Assembly: GCA_017165825.1 (NCBI GenBank)
Contig: CM029369.1
Coordinates: 15,773,994-15,837,993, forward strand
DNA: 64,000 nt
Direction: 5' to 3'
DNA from: Hepsetus odoe
Lineage: Eukaryota; Chordata; Actinopteri; Characiformes; Hepsetidae
Part shown: piece after piece, positions 54,801 to 59,348 of the stretch
Layout: each line of letters opens with the position of its first letter
Numbering within the stretch: the first letter of the stretch is position 1
The notes under the pieces: model-generated
Databases searched by the model: none
Seen by the model: only the letters and a program-made list of their open reading frames with translations
Told to the model about the DNA's origin: nothing
Translations under genes and position numbers: made by a program

Positions 54801-57800
54801 CATTTGAAACAGCAGGTATAGTTATTATGGCTGACAGGCTTGTATGGTAAAGGGCCGTTCCTTATAAAATGAGATCCAAACGAAGTGTTAAGGCCACAGA
54901 TGAGTGAAAACTATTCTTGATATCATGTGTTTATGAATTTCCAAGTGAACAACTACATTACGCAGTGGAATATATCACTGGAAAATTCAGGTGGTGATTT
55001 GCCGAAGTTACTTTCACTGCATGAGCTATTTTTTGAATTGCCAGCTTGTGTTCACCAGCATAGCTGATGCCCCAAATGAAACCCAGGTGCTTGGGCTGTG
55101 GTGCATTATAATATTGCGGAGAAATACTGTGCTTGGACCATGGCTGCCAAAACAAATGAAATGTCATATATGATGTGTAGATCACACACTTATAATAGCT
55201 TATTACATGAACTGTCTACTGCCATGTATGATATCATTATGGCACAGGCCCATCCACTACAGCAGCACCCTTCCTTAAAGTACGCTACTGAGTTTTACAG
55301 ACTTAAGAATGTATATTTCTTTTACCTGATCCTAACAGAGCACTGCTTAATTCTCAAGTCTTTAAGATACAACTTTTTCTGTATTTTTCTATCCCACAGC
55401 AGGAGATGTCATCTCTCTACTTTTCAACTTAACAGTCAACAAGCAGACTGAAGACTGTAGGTTTCTCCAAATATCACTTTACAACAGTAATCTTCCTCCA
55501 GCAAGGAAAGCAACAGGGAAACATGGAAATCAGCAGTTGGTACATTTGGCAGGGCTGTGGCCAAACTCCCCCTTGTGTGTACACTCAGTGTGAAGACAGG
55601 CCAACTGGTAAATACTTTCGACTAATAGATTCCCTGGCACTAGTGGACAAAGTGGAGGACAGCTTATGTTTCAGAGATATGTAATAAAATTATAATCCTC
55701 CTCTTTCTCATATTACAATGGAATTGCATTAGTTAGAGAAGATTGACATTTACGGCTGCTTTCTCCTGGTATCACATGCACATTTCCTGTATACATACAC
55801 AGGACAAAATTCTCTCCATCAGATCCTGCTCTCTTCATTGTAATGCATGGGAGGACAAAATTAGAGCCCATTTTGCATCCAAGATCTCAATTACATGCCT
55901 GAGTGCTAACATGCCACAGAGGGCAATGAAGAGTAAAAAGAGTAGATATACATATGGGTATATAGATCAACAAAGAGAATGAAGCTTGGATATGCAATGC
56001 AGAAAACAAGATTCACCTCCAAAAAGAAAAACTGGCCTTAATTATTCTCAGTCAACTCAGAATGTATCGACACAAGCTTATAACATAAATACATTATAAT
56101 TGAAATATTTCTATATGTGAAAAAAATATGTCTTTAAAACACTGTCTACTACTTTTTCCTAGACCTGCAAATATTTTATAATTTGCAATGGCATGAGGTT
56201 TGGGCACTCTTCATCAAAATTTCTGTTACTATGAGTTAGTAAAATCTTTTATCATTTTAAGCAGACATGTGTGAAGGAAAATCTAAATGAGCCTGATGCA
56301 TTTGGTAAATAAGTCCAGTGGATTAATGAAGTTAAAGTCAAACTTTTTGGCTGCAGTGAGGTTGGTTCGGAGACAATGTTTGAAAATGCAATTCAAAATA
56401 TGTGCAAAACAGCCAAAGCTTCTCATAGAACGAGAGGTCTTGTGCGGGACTCTTAGTTTGGTACAAAACACATTTCCTAAATATTAGTTTTGGCCATGCT
56501 TGGTGCCCATCCTTTTGTATTATGCACCTTTCCTTCTTTCATTCAAAAATTGTACAAAACAAAATGAATATGCTGAACTTCACCAACAATGTTAATGTTT
56601 CATGTTTAACATTGTGTTTTTAGAGATTAATTTATCTTCTTTAATTATCTATGCACAGTTATAAAAAATTTGACCAGGGGTGCTAGGATTTTTATGTCAT
56701 TTTATGTCAACACATTTTTATTTGTGTTTGTTTTTTTTTTTTTAGATTTTTAGTTTTTTAATAATTTTAGTTTTTTTTTTAAAGGTTTGCTAGCTTTCTT
56801 TACCACTATTCTTGGAAATAGTGCAATTTGACTACCATTGTTTCTGCAGCTAAAATGACCTACACTAGGCTACGAGGACAACTGCAACATATCAGTCAGT
56901 GCCTTTTCATCACCGTTTTGCAACTGTGGAACCATAACACGCTGTGCACTGCCCATTTACCCCACTATGCCCGTATGATGTGCTAATCCCAGTTTATACA
57001 GCAGCTTTTCTTTGCAATTTGTACAGCTGGACACCTTTCTCTTTTCCTTTTAGAGCACAGAAATTCAGCTATGAGCACTGGACACCCCAAAACAATTTTT
57101 TTGCTTGATAATATTGTCTGTCCAGAACTGTGGACACTGGATGTCTTGGATGTACAATTATAAAATGGGTTCATCAATGGAATAAGAGAACCGCAGCTCA
57201 TTGCCTATTTTCTCTCACTAGATTAGACTGCAGTGCAACAGTGAGGTCATTGTCAAACGTCTGGGTGTTTGGCTTCCAACAGATTATAGAATTACGCATT
57301 AATTTTGACTTTCTATATCACAGAAAGAGAATACTGTGTTCCTTGAGCACAGAAACATATGTGAAGCCATGCTTTTTGGTTTTGGAACAAAGCAGAATTT
57401 AATCGGCAAAGATTAGCCTGGAGTTTGTGGCACTGTTCTTTTACCAAAAGTCAGCTGAAACACATGGCCAATATCATTCACACTTTATTGGGCTTTAAAA
57501 GATTTCTTGTTTACTGTCCAAAATGTCTACCACCCGATCACTTCAATCTATCATTTCTTTAACAAATTTAAAGTGGAATTAAAAACACAACTTAAGAGCC
57601 ACAAAGAATTAAGTTGCTCTTTCTTCCCACAGAGGTGATCCAGCATTAGAATGCCCAATGCACAATGATGAGGCGTTCCAAATCCCTAATCTACAACAGA
57701 TAATCAAGCTTTAATCTACATCCCTTCACTTCCCAGCACAGATGATTTCCACTAGGCCAGAGGAGAGCCTCATGCACAGTTAGGCATTGCCTATCGCAGT

Positions 57801-59348
57801 GCGCTGGGTAATCATGGCACAAACAGAGAGTAATCCGGCTGCCGGGAGTAATGAATCCCAGGCCGAGGCCTGATGCAATTTGGAGGGTCCATAATAAACA
57901 GTGCTGTATGTTTAAAGAGCTGTCTGCACCGTGCCGATTTATATTTACCATCCTTATCGAAGCAAGGGGCCACGCAAGGAGCGTCCGATGGGTTTAGCTC
58001 TTAATTTGCTTTAACCGGCTCGATTTGTGCTTACACCGGCAGGAGGCGGGCAGCTCATCCATCAGTGTCAGTGTGGTGCCGGCACATTATTTGAAATCAT
58101 TTTTGAGGGCATAGCTCTCAGGGCAAAATGCTTATCGCTCCAAACTAGGTAAAAGTCATGAGTAATTACAGATAAATCAACTTGAGGACTTGATCATCTG
58201 CATATTCTTTCCCAAGTCTTTTACAATGGGACATGTTAAAAAAATGATAGTATCTGATGTCCACATTCGATGGCCCATTGAATATATAATTCATATTCCA
58301 TTCAGGGATAGAGAGTAACAAAATATTTGCTATTAATTATTTTATGTATCTTGTTTACTGCTTACTTATTTCCTGGTAGGACATTTAGTAATTAATAAAA
58401 AAAAAGTCTAATGCCCTTCATAGAAAACACATTTAAACATAAGTACACATATTTTTACTCTAAACCTAGTTTTCATATTTTACGTTGCCAAACAATAAAA
58501 AGGGCAAGAGGAAGCCACATTTGGCAGCTATGTATATTATATGGAGTAAATTACCGGATTACCATAAGCAACTGCCAAAAAGTAATTTTAACACTTAATA
58601 AAGTCTTGGGAATGGCTTGGTTTGAGTGGCCCATGAGGCTAATTCATAGGTAAAACAAATAAACACAATCATTGCAGAACAGTGTGACCGTGGGGCTTTG
58701 ACAACAGAAATAAATTAAGTCTAGAGACTTCCCCCATGCTCTGGGTAGCTTTTTGTGGTTTTGTGTTGTTTTCTTATGCTTGGTTGTCCTAAATGCTAGG
58801 TTTGCAGGAAATATTAAATTCTATTTCTGGGCATTAAAGTTTTTGAAAAGATTACTGTATATGTCTTTTCCTACCCAGTTTATATAAACCTAAGATTTAC
58901 ATTCCAAAAAGCTGCATATCCGTGTCTAAAAGCTTGACAGAATGTAATACACTAAAAATATATTTTATTAATCCAATAAAGAGAGCATTAATTATAATAA
59001 AGCATTTACATTTTTCTGACATGTAAAAAAGCACCTTCTCAGGAAAAATAAAACTAAAAAAACAATAAATTAACTTTTAATGTTTTTTTGAGAACAAACC
59101 CCTTAAATTAAAATTTCATTTATTTTCTGTCATTTGGAATAATGCACAAAATTAACATTAAATTTAATACATTAAATAAATAAATACATTTTCAAAGCTT
59201 TGAATTGCATTACTGTATTTCAGTCCCATTTTTAATATGCTCCACTTAACAATATGAGTATGGGTCAACACTGACATACTTACCCCGTGTGATGGATATG
59301 ATATCCATCCCAGCTCCCCTTGGCTTGCTTTGGAATCCAGTAGGTTAA
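63..59348 (-). CDS. epha3: Ephrin type-A receptor 3, gene span (exons 2-13 of a longer gene)
   Basis: This is a single-pass receptor tyrosine kinase of the plasma membrane. It binds GPI-anchored ephrin-A ligands on neighbouring cells and signals in axon guidance, cell repulsion and tissue boundaries. Twelve exons (65, 661, 156, 336, 125, 163, 103, 65, 126, 186, 62 and 210 bp in transcription order) join in frame to about 752 residues. They give the Eph order: ligand-binding domain, cysteine-rich region, two FN3 domains, transmembrane helix, juxtamembrane tyrosines and kinase. The EphA3 assignment rests on diagnostic stretches recalled from the family, such as SLDSFLRKHDAQFTVIQ in the kinase and GELGWISYPSHGWEEISG near the N-terminus; EphA4 and EphA5 differ at these positions. 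Human EPHA3 is 983 residues, so about three quarters is present. Exon 1 and the C-terminal kinase/SAM exons are outside the window. Zebrafish also has an epha3-like paralogue, so the exact paralogue is not settled. Confidence 0.93.
275..310 (-). promoter_or_regulatory. Polypyrimidine tract/microsatellite at the exon 13 acceptor
   Basis: On the plus strand this is an almost uninterrupted GA repeat. On the transcribed strand it is a TC microsatellite ending in gtcag|AAA, so a simple repeat doubles as the polypyrimidine tract of the exon 13 3' splice site. Length variation here could change splicing efficiency; that is inference. Confidence 0.6.
517..560. repeat. Tandem duplication of a 20-bp AT-rich unit
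   Basis: The 20-mer agtttttataattaattttt occurs at 517-536 and again, identically, at 541-560, with aata between (24-bp period). It contains TAATTAA-type homeodomain-like words, but in such AT-rich DNA that is weak evidence of function. Confidence 0.7.
2280..2341 (-). CDS. epha3: epha3 exon 12: kinase hinge
   Basis: This 62-bp exon encodes (S)KPVMIVTEYMENGSLDSF and LR. It contains the hinge and the threonine gatekeeper in MIVTEY. ENGSLDSFLR is the EphA3 form; EphA4 and EphA5 differ at D-S-F and at the following residues. The acceptor is ctctccacag|GT and the donor is CGA|gtgagt, phase 0. The exon is too short to stand out as an open frame and was placed from its splice sites and the matching frames of its neighbours. 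Confidence 0.95.
3600..3748 (+). mobile_element. 5'-truncated tRNA-derived SINE fragment
   Basis: It begins with an RNA polymerase III B-box-like ggttcaaatcc at 3603-3613. It continues with ttcctgagcaaaacccttaa and ccctgagttgctccaggggg and ends with gagcatctgctaaatgccgt. This string is typical of abundant teleost SINEs, as I recall. The A-box half of the tRNA region is missing, so the copy is truncated or decayed. No target-site duplication was found. Confidence 0.65.
4651..4680. repeat. CA microsatellite
   Basis: About 15 uninterrupted CA units, preceded by a CT/CA-rich stretch from about 4622. Confidence 0.9.
5845..6030 (-). CDS. epha3: epha3 exon 11: kinase N-lobe
   Basis: This 186-bp exon encodes (G)EFGEVCSGRLKLPSKKEI, CVAIKTLKVGYTEKQRRDFL and SEASIMGQFDHPNIIRLEGV ending VTR plus one base. 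It completes the glycine loop GAGEFGEV and supplies the catalytic lysine in VAIKTLK and the helix-C glutamate in SEASIM that pairs with it. The fish sequence has Cys in EICVAIK, where mammals have Ser as I recall. The acceptor is atgtttgcag|GT and the donor is CGCA|gtgagt. The Ser codon A|GT is completed in exon 12. Confidence 0.96.
6031..7253 (-). other. epha3: epha3 intron 10
   Basis: A 1.2-kb intron splitting the glycine-loop codon. It has a gtatgc donor and a tttgcag acceptor. No repeat or gene was recognised; the small overlapping open frames near 6928-7147 have no recognisable content. Confidence 0.85.
7254..7379 (-). CDS. epha3: epha3 exon 10: juxtamembrane tyrosines and first half of the glycine loop
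   Basis: This 126-bp exon encodes (L)RLPGIRTYVDPHTYEDPS, QAVHEFAKELDASCIAIDKV and VGA plus one base. The two tyrosines in RTYVDPHTYEDP are the conserved juxtamembrane autophosphorylation sites (Tyr596 and Tyr602 in human numbering, from memory). When unphosphorylated they hold the kinase inactive, and when phosphorylated they recruit SH2 proteins. VVGAG opens the ATP-binding glycine loop, which is split between this exon and exon 11 (G|GT). The acceptor is ctattttcag|TG and the donor is GCAG|gtatgc. AFAKEL-type residues of the linker are conserved. Confidence 0.96.
7380..8098 (-). other. epha3: epha3 intron 9
   Basis: A 719-bp AT-rich intron with a gtaagt donor and a ttttcag acceptor. Nothing else is recognisable. 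Confidence 0.85.
8099..8163 (-). CDS. epha3: epha3 exon 9: start of the juxtamembrane region
   Basis: This 65-bp exon encodes (R)FCGYSKSKHPDEKRLHFGNG followed by H. It is the basic stretch just inside the membrane, and RFCGY...DEKRLHFGNGH is characteristic of EphA3. The acceptor is gattggcag|G and the donor is CACT|gtaagt. The split codon T|TG yields Leu at the junction with exon 10. Relative to the mammalian sequence I recall, the middle (YSKSKHP) is slightly rearranged, which is plausible fish-specific variation. Confidence 0.93.
8164..8665 (-). other. epha3: epha3 intron 8
   Basis: A 502-bp intron between the transmembrane and juxtamembrane exons, with a gtttgt donor and an attggcag acceptor. 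Nothing else is recognisable. Confidence 0.85.
8666..8768 (-). CDS. epha3: epha3 exon 8: transmembrane segment
   Basis: This 103-bp exon encodes (S)FSISSENSQVVLIAIS followed by SAVAIILLTVVLYIVIG and the start of R. The hydrophobic run from VVLIAI to YIVIG, about 24 residues, is the single transmembrane helix. The short polar FSISSENSQ stretch before it is the extracellular stalk. The acceptor is tctctgacag|CT and the donor is GGCAG|gtttgt. The Arg codon AG|G is completed in exon 9. The intron that follows is the shortest in the gene (502 bp). Confidence 0.95.
8769..10573 (-). other. epha3: epha3 intron 7
   Basis: A 1.8-kb very AT-rich intron with a gtaagc donor and a ctgacag acceptor. It contains a 17-bp direct repeat (gaaccacaaatagaaaa at 9106-9122 and 9127-9143). 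On the transcribed strand AATAAA hexamers lie at 10158-10153 and 10054-10049, downstream of a read-through frame from exon 7 (see findings). No mobile element was recognised. Confidence 0.85.
9106..9143. repeat. 17-bp direct repeat
   Basis: gaaccacaaatagaaaa occurs twice, 21 bp apart start to start, with no mismatch. It is a simple local duplication. Confidence 0.7.
10574..10736 (-). CDS. epha3: epha3 exon 7: second half of the second FN3 domain
   Basis: This 163-bp exon encodes REQETSYTILRSKGTNVTLN, GLKPDTSYLLQIRARTAAGY and GSSSRKFEFETSPD plus one base. It completes the membrane-proximal FN3 domain, including the typical LKPDTSYLLQIRARTAAGYG strand F-G region. NVT is a glycosylation sequon. 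The acceptor is cttcccatag|CGG and the donor is GATT|gtaagc. The split Ser codon T|CT is completed by exon 8. If the donor is not used, the frame stays open for another 56 codons, ending at 10404 without a transmembrane segment (see findings). Confidence 0.95.
10737..14792 (-). other. epha3: epha3 intron 6
   Basis: A 4.1-kb intron between the two halves of the second FN3 domain. A 150-codon plus-strand open frame at 13535-13987 resembles nothing I know and has no splice or promoter context. Otherwise it is unique AT-rich sequence; no mobile element was recognised. Confidence 0.85.
14793..14917 (-). CDS. epha3: epha3 exon 6: first half of the second FN3 domain
   Basis: This 125-bp exon encodes (A)PSPVTVIRKDRTSRNSISL, then SWLEPERPNGIILDYEVKYYEK. 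It is the N-terminal half of the membrane-proximal FN3 domain. The polypyrimidine-rich acceptor ends tttctttgcag|CT. The donor AAG|gtgggggc has only the GT and adjacent G bases in common with the consensus and looks weak. Phase 0 joins YYEK directly to REQETSYTIL of exon 7. The length matches the usual EphA exon 6. Confidence 0.94.
14918..18269 (-). other. epha3: epha3 intron 5
   Basis: A 3.4-kb intron with a gtgagt donor. Its long polypyrimidine tract (14921-14975 on the plus strand is GA-rich) lies just before the exon 6 acceptor. A T-run lies near 15430-15450. No gene or mobile element was recognised. Confidence 0.85.
18270..18605 (-). CDS. epha3: epha3 exon 5: first fibronectin type III domain
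   Basis: This 336-bp exon encodes about 112 residues, from (R)PPSAPRNVISVINETSV to QYAAVTITTNQA. It is the membrane-distal FN3 domain: DWSWPADMGGRKDLTFNVVC gives the early strands, CKRCLTGTKQCEPC is the cysteine insertion typical of Eph receptors, and TVADLLAHTNYTFEIEAQNG is the C-terminal FN3 core. NET, NTT and NYT are N-glycosylation sequons. Residues after CKRC and after VRFLPR differ from the mammalian sequence I recall, but the framework is intact. The acceptor is tctcatcag|GT and the donor is GCAG|gtgagt. Phase 1 at both ends makes this a symmetric exon. Confidence 0.95.
18606..21366 (-). other. epha3: epha3 intron 4
   Basis: A 2.8-kb intron with a gtatgt donor and a tctcatcag acceptor. 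It has an A-run at about 19452-19467. Nothing else is recognisable. Confidence 0.85.
21367..21522 (-). CDS. epha3: epha3 exon 4: EGF-like cysteine-rich segment
   Basis: This 156-bp exon encodes (A)CRPGFYKASSGNVKCSKCP, then the EGF-like repeat HCSCEKNYFRSDGDPVSMAC, and TR across the next junction. The cysteine pattern CRPGFY, C-x2-CPP, C-x-C and MAC is the standard Eph motif between the ligand-binding and first FN3 domains, a region that contributes to receptor clustering. The acceptor is gtctccacag|CC and the donor is ACTC|gtatgt. The split codons (G|CC for Ala, C|GT for Arg) join properly to exons 3 and 5. The length equals the usual EphA exon 4. Confidence 0.95.
23457..23504. repeat. CA microsatellite
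   Basis: About 24 uninterrupted CA units. Confidence 0.95.
23820..23898. repeat. GT/GA-rich compound simple repeat
   Basis: Imperfect TGTG runs are followed by an interrupted GAGA tract. Confidence 0.75.
24308..24530. mobile_element. Possible short inverted-repeat element (MITE-like)
   Basis: The left end tcaaaagtttgggcac (about 24317-24332) is roughly the inverse of gtgggcccaaactgtttaaa (about 24508-24527). This gives imperfect inverted ends around about 215 bp of non-coding DNA. Such aagtttgggc ends are common on fish DNA-transposon derivatives. No clear target-site duplication was seen, so this is tentative. Confidence 0.35.
24659..24911 (+). mobile_element. Full-length tRNA-derived SINE with target-site duplication
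   Basis: The body, 24670-24900, has an A box (tggcctagtggttagggcg) and a B box (ggttcaaacccc). Its tRNA-unrelated part includes ctgcgatgggctggcgacct and gacaagcggcagataatgg, and the tail is tggatggatg. It is flanked by the 11-bp direct repeat gcttctcagtt at 24659-24669 and 24901-24911, the mark of LINE-mediated insertion. The sharp boundaries suggest a fairly recent copy. It is the most complete of this family here; the 42.2-kb copy and the 32.3-kb tail share its 3' half. Confidence 0.85.
26980..27240. other. Candidate conserved non-coding block in intron 3
   Basis: This stretch has higher GC than the flanks, lacks simple repeats and mobile-element signatures, and carries a dense mix of motif-like words (cagattgcttaattgcgcag, caggccccggatcag, cattacaatggcag). 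This is the look of a developmental enhancer, but no alignment was possible; the call is a guess from composition. Confidence 0.25.
28131..28169. repeat. CA microsatellite
   Basis: About 19 uninterrupted CA units. Confidence 0.95.
28710..28742. repeat. CA microsatellite
   Basis: About 16 CA units, with further imperfect CA on both sides. Confidence 0.95.
28822..29070 (+). mobile_element. tRNA-derived SINE, second 3'-end type
   Basis: Its tRNA-like head (tggcctagtggttaggga; then ggatttgaatcccg as B box) and gttgccctgaggtacccctg resemble the 24.7-kb SINE. The 3' half differs: ctaccccctgctgcatggtg, gcatttcgttgtggttcact, gtgtgctgtgctgtg and tttcactt. The inverted copy at 33.9 kb shares this 3' half, so two SINE subfamilies with a common head are present. 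No convincing target-site duplication was found. Confidence 0.75.
29463..29996 (-). other. Unexplained open frame over a GC-richer block, intron 3
   Basis: A 177-codon minus-strand open frame is the longest in the window outside the epha3 ligand-binding exon. Its translation (MFRYCFSVKIIPLLSVMATA at the start) resembles no family I know and has no signal, repeat or domain. GC is raised at about 29640-29950. It may be a chance frame over a conserved non-coding element, or less likely an unannotated small gene. Confidence 0.2.
30964..31025 (-). mobile_element. 38-bp LINE tail with 12-bp target-site duplication
   Basis: A 38-bp insert (30976-31013) reads cttcttcttcttcttttctt, then tcggctgctcccgtttag. 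Its reverse complement, ending in gggagcagccgaaag plus AAG repeats, is the 3' end of a very common fish non-LTR retrotransposon. It lies between gccctctatcac (30964-30975) and gccctctaccac (31014-31025), one mismatch in 12. This fits an extremely 5'-truncated insertion on the minus strand. Confidence 0.7.
31116..31134. repeat. Short CA microsatellite
   Basis: Nine to ten CA units. Confidence 0.85.
31265..31640. mobile_element. Possible decayed DNA-transposon fragment
   Basis: The words gtgtgttttggaccattgtc and ttgctgaatggcaaag, followed by cagacttcagactgg, resemble the interior of DNA transposons that are frequent in fish genomes. No inverted ends or open frame support it, so this is a weak call from recall. 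Confidence 0.3.
32305..32446 (+). mobile_element. 5'-truncated SINE 3' tail with target-site duplication
   Basis: The 116-bp insert (32318-32433) starts abruptly at gacctgtccagggtgcgtcc and ends gacaagcggcagataatgg followed by imperfect tggatgg. It matches only the 3' half of the 24.7-kb SINE. The 13-bp repeat aattaccaaactg flanks it at 32305-32317 and 32434-32446. With no pol III promoter it is dead on arrival. Confidence 0.8.
32800..33170. other. Unexplained GC-rich block, intron 3
   Basis: About 370 bp are clearly richer in GC than the surrounding AT-rich intron (for example gcctagctccgggggccatg, gtgcccctatgctagcccgg). No long open frame, tRNA-like head or inverted ends were seen. It could be an old mobile-element remnant or a regulatory element. 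Confidence 0.3.
33873..34076 (-). mobile_element. tRNA-derived SINE, inverted copy of the 28.9-kb type
   Basis: Read on the minus strand it has the tRNA-like head (gcagcggtgacctagttgtt), ggttgccctgaagtacc and the 3' block ctgctgcacggtgtttgtgt, then ttcgttgtggttcactgtgt. It is more diverged than the 28.9-kb copy; the region corresponding to the B box is shortened. No flanking duplication was recognised. Confidence 0.75.
36720..37046 (+). mobile_element. tRNA-derived SINE, HE1/DANA-like
   Basis: It has a head with cggcatagtgtatagccctg and B box ggggttcaattcac. The long conserved core is tgtggagtttgcatgttctc, ggtttcctcccactgtccaa, agacatgct and cttgcgatggactag. It ends aggataagtggat and a taaataag simple tail. 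The core is one I associate with the widespread fish HE1/DANA-type SINEs; the family name is from memory. A minus-strand open frame of 163 codons over it is incidental. Confidence 0.75.
41302..42433 (-). mobile_element. Tc1/mariner-like transposon, defective, with nested SINE
   Basis: Inverted ends start cactgtttgcacaattataa (41304) and, on the other strand from 42431, cactgtgagcacaattatta. They are flanked by TA at 41302-41303 and 42432-42433, the Tc1/mariner target duplication. Without the inserted SINE it is about 890 bp. On the minus strand, broken transposase pieces are readable. TDFSKVLWSDQM (about 41660-41700) matches the second catalytic-aspartate region but has Gln in place of the usual Glu after SD. 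KDELVGPFQLEGGLTINSQ (about 41470-41560) is the C-terminal region. Stops interrupt the frame, so it is a pseudogene. Confidence 0.8.
42084..42332 (+). mobile_element. SINE inserted inside the Tc1/mariner-like element
   Basis: The body, 42095-42321, belongs to the 24.7-kb SINE family: A box tggcctagtggttagggcg, B box ggttcgaaccc, then ctgcgatgggctggcgacct and tggactccagcactccccca. It is flanked by an 11-bp direct repeat, ggcttaaatcc, at 42084-42094 and 42322-42332. The duplicated target is transposon sequence, so the SINE arrived after the transposon. A small internal deletion (gttgccctgaggtacc is missing) separates it from the 24.7-kb copy. Confidence 0.85.
42625..43545 (-). mobile_element. 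Non-LTR retrotransposon (LINE), internally deleted
   Basis: Minus-strand reading gives two parts of one LINE ORF. Around 43130-43534 is an AP-endonuclease fragment (GERVVFGADFSGHVGERSRS, DFAKRMEMAVVNIYFKKREE). Around 42640-43090 is the end of the reverse transcriptase region (STVQSNRECGR, VAESKMLRFLLGVRRMEKIR, EKRLHWFGHVQRRDGDYIRI). The RT palm between them is missing, and the 3' end collapses into an AAG-rich tail near 42630. The 5' end is truncated. It resembles LINEs often mis-annotated in fish as craniofacial development protein 2-like; the clade (RTE-like) is tentative. It is non-functional. Confidence 0.8.
47040..47413 (+). mobile_element. Tc1-like transposon remnant, left end missing
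   Basis: The right part (47170-47413) encodes the transposase C-terminus (WNNLPAEFLQKLCA) and ends in ttgcacagtactgta, the inverted end shared with the 49.9-kb element. The left part (47040-47165) starts gcattgattcttctaggtac, inside the long inverted repeat, so the outer left end is gone. The join near 47170 is an internal deletion removing most of the transposase. Confidence 0.7.
48162..48208. repeat. CA microsatellite
   Basis: About 23 uninterrupted CA units. Confidence 0.95.
48830..49010. other. Candidate conserved non-coding block in intron 3
   Basis: It contains clustered homeodomain-like ATTAG/TAAT words (cccttattagtgtccattag, ccgaaactaataagagattg), cagtaatcaatccgttaac and moderate GC in an AT-rich setting. 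No repeat signature was seen. Call by composition only. Confidence 0.25.
49896..50388 (+). mobile_element. Tc1-like transposon, 489-bp deletion derivative with both ends
   Basis: The body is 49898-50386, flanked by TA at 49896-49897 and 50387-50388. The left end cagtactgtgcgaaagtttt mirrors the right end cagtactttgcaaaaggtgt (read on the minus strand). The inverted repeats extend inward over 150 bp with indels. Between them is the C-terminal part of a Tc1 transposase on the plus strand, containing WPPQSPDLNI (the DDE-E region) and then MKRQKDVRKPTSTEDLCLVL. The two pieces are in different frames, so the coding sequence is broken. It is non-autonomous. Confidence 0.8.
50391..50470. repeat. Compound AT then GA microsatellite
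   Basis: About 16 AT units followed by about 24 AG units with one interruption (cg). It directly abuts the right end of the Tc1-like element. Confidence 0.95.
50584..50613. repeat. GTAAA pentanucleotide microsatellite
   Basis: Six copies of a gtaaa unit. Confidence 0.85.
51833..51870. repeat. CA microsatellite
   Basis: About 14 CA units, then an interruption and more CA. Confidence 0.95.
52409..53069 (-). CDS. epha3: epha3 exon 3: ephrin-binding domain and start of the cysteine-rich region
   Basis: This 661-bp exon encodes about 220 residues. It starts WEEISGVDEHYTPIRTFQVC and ends GYEDRGVTCQ plus one base. It forms nearly all of the jellyroll ephrin-binding domain (about residues 1-175 of the exon), including RTNWIPRNSAQKIYVELKFT, KETFNLHYLETDEDQG and DESFTQMDLGDRILKLNTE. 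The tail (VRGSCVNNSKEEDLPKMYC onward) enters the Sushi-like cysteine-rich region. Paired cysteines are in place, and NNS is a glycosylation sequon. It is very close to mammalian EphA3 and has no indel I can recognise. The acceptor is ttttgctcag|TGG and the donor is CAAG|gtacag. The neighbouring intron 3 is by far the longest in the window. Reading past the donor would add about 40 residues before a stop. Confidence 0.96.
54607..54650. repeat. 18-bp inverted repeat with 8-bp loop
   Basis: cataatacatttacttaa (54607-54624) is the inverse of ttaagtaaatgcattatg (54633-54650) with one mismatch, around an 8-base spacer. It would fold into a strong hairpin in DNA or RNA. It may be a transposon relic. 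Confidence 0.7.
57700..58160. other. Candidate conserved non-coding block in intron 2
   Basis: About 460 bp of GC-raised, repeat-free sequence. CpG-containing motifs and homeodomain-like words are mixed (gcaaggagcgtccgatgggt, ttaatttgctttaaccggct, tgtgcttacaccggcaggag, catgagtaattacagataaa). It stands out from the AT-rich surroundings in the way conserved enhancers do. No alignment was made. Confidence 0.3.
59284..59348 (-). CDS. epha3: epha3 exon 2: start of the mature extracellular domain
   Basis: This 65-bp exon encodes VNLLDSKASQGELGWISYPS followed by HG. It is the short N-terminal segment just after the signal peptide that leads into the ephrin-binding domain. The first codon is split: exon 1 must supply a G before TT. 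The acceptor reads tttacctacag and the donor is GGG|gtaagtatg, leaving phase 0 before the Trp codon that opens exon 3. The sequence matches the EphA3 N-terminus, where NEVNLLDSK precedes GELGWISYPSHGWEE; the NE would come from exon 1. The 65-bp length is the usual size for this exon in EphA genes. It is the most upstream exon found here. Confidence 0.92.

Larger units (their letters stand above)
53070..59283 (-). other. epha3: epha3 intron 2
   Basis: A 6.2-kb intron with a gtaagt donor and a tttgctcag acceptor. It contains a near-perfect inverted repeat at 54607-54650, T-rich runs near 56728-56780 and a GC-richer block at 57700-58160. No mobile element with clear ends was recognised. Confidence 0.85.
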
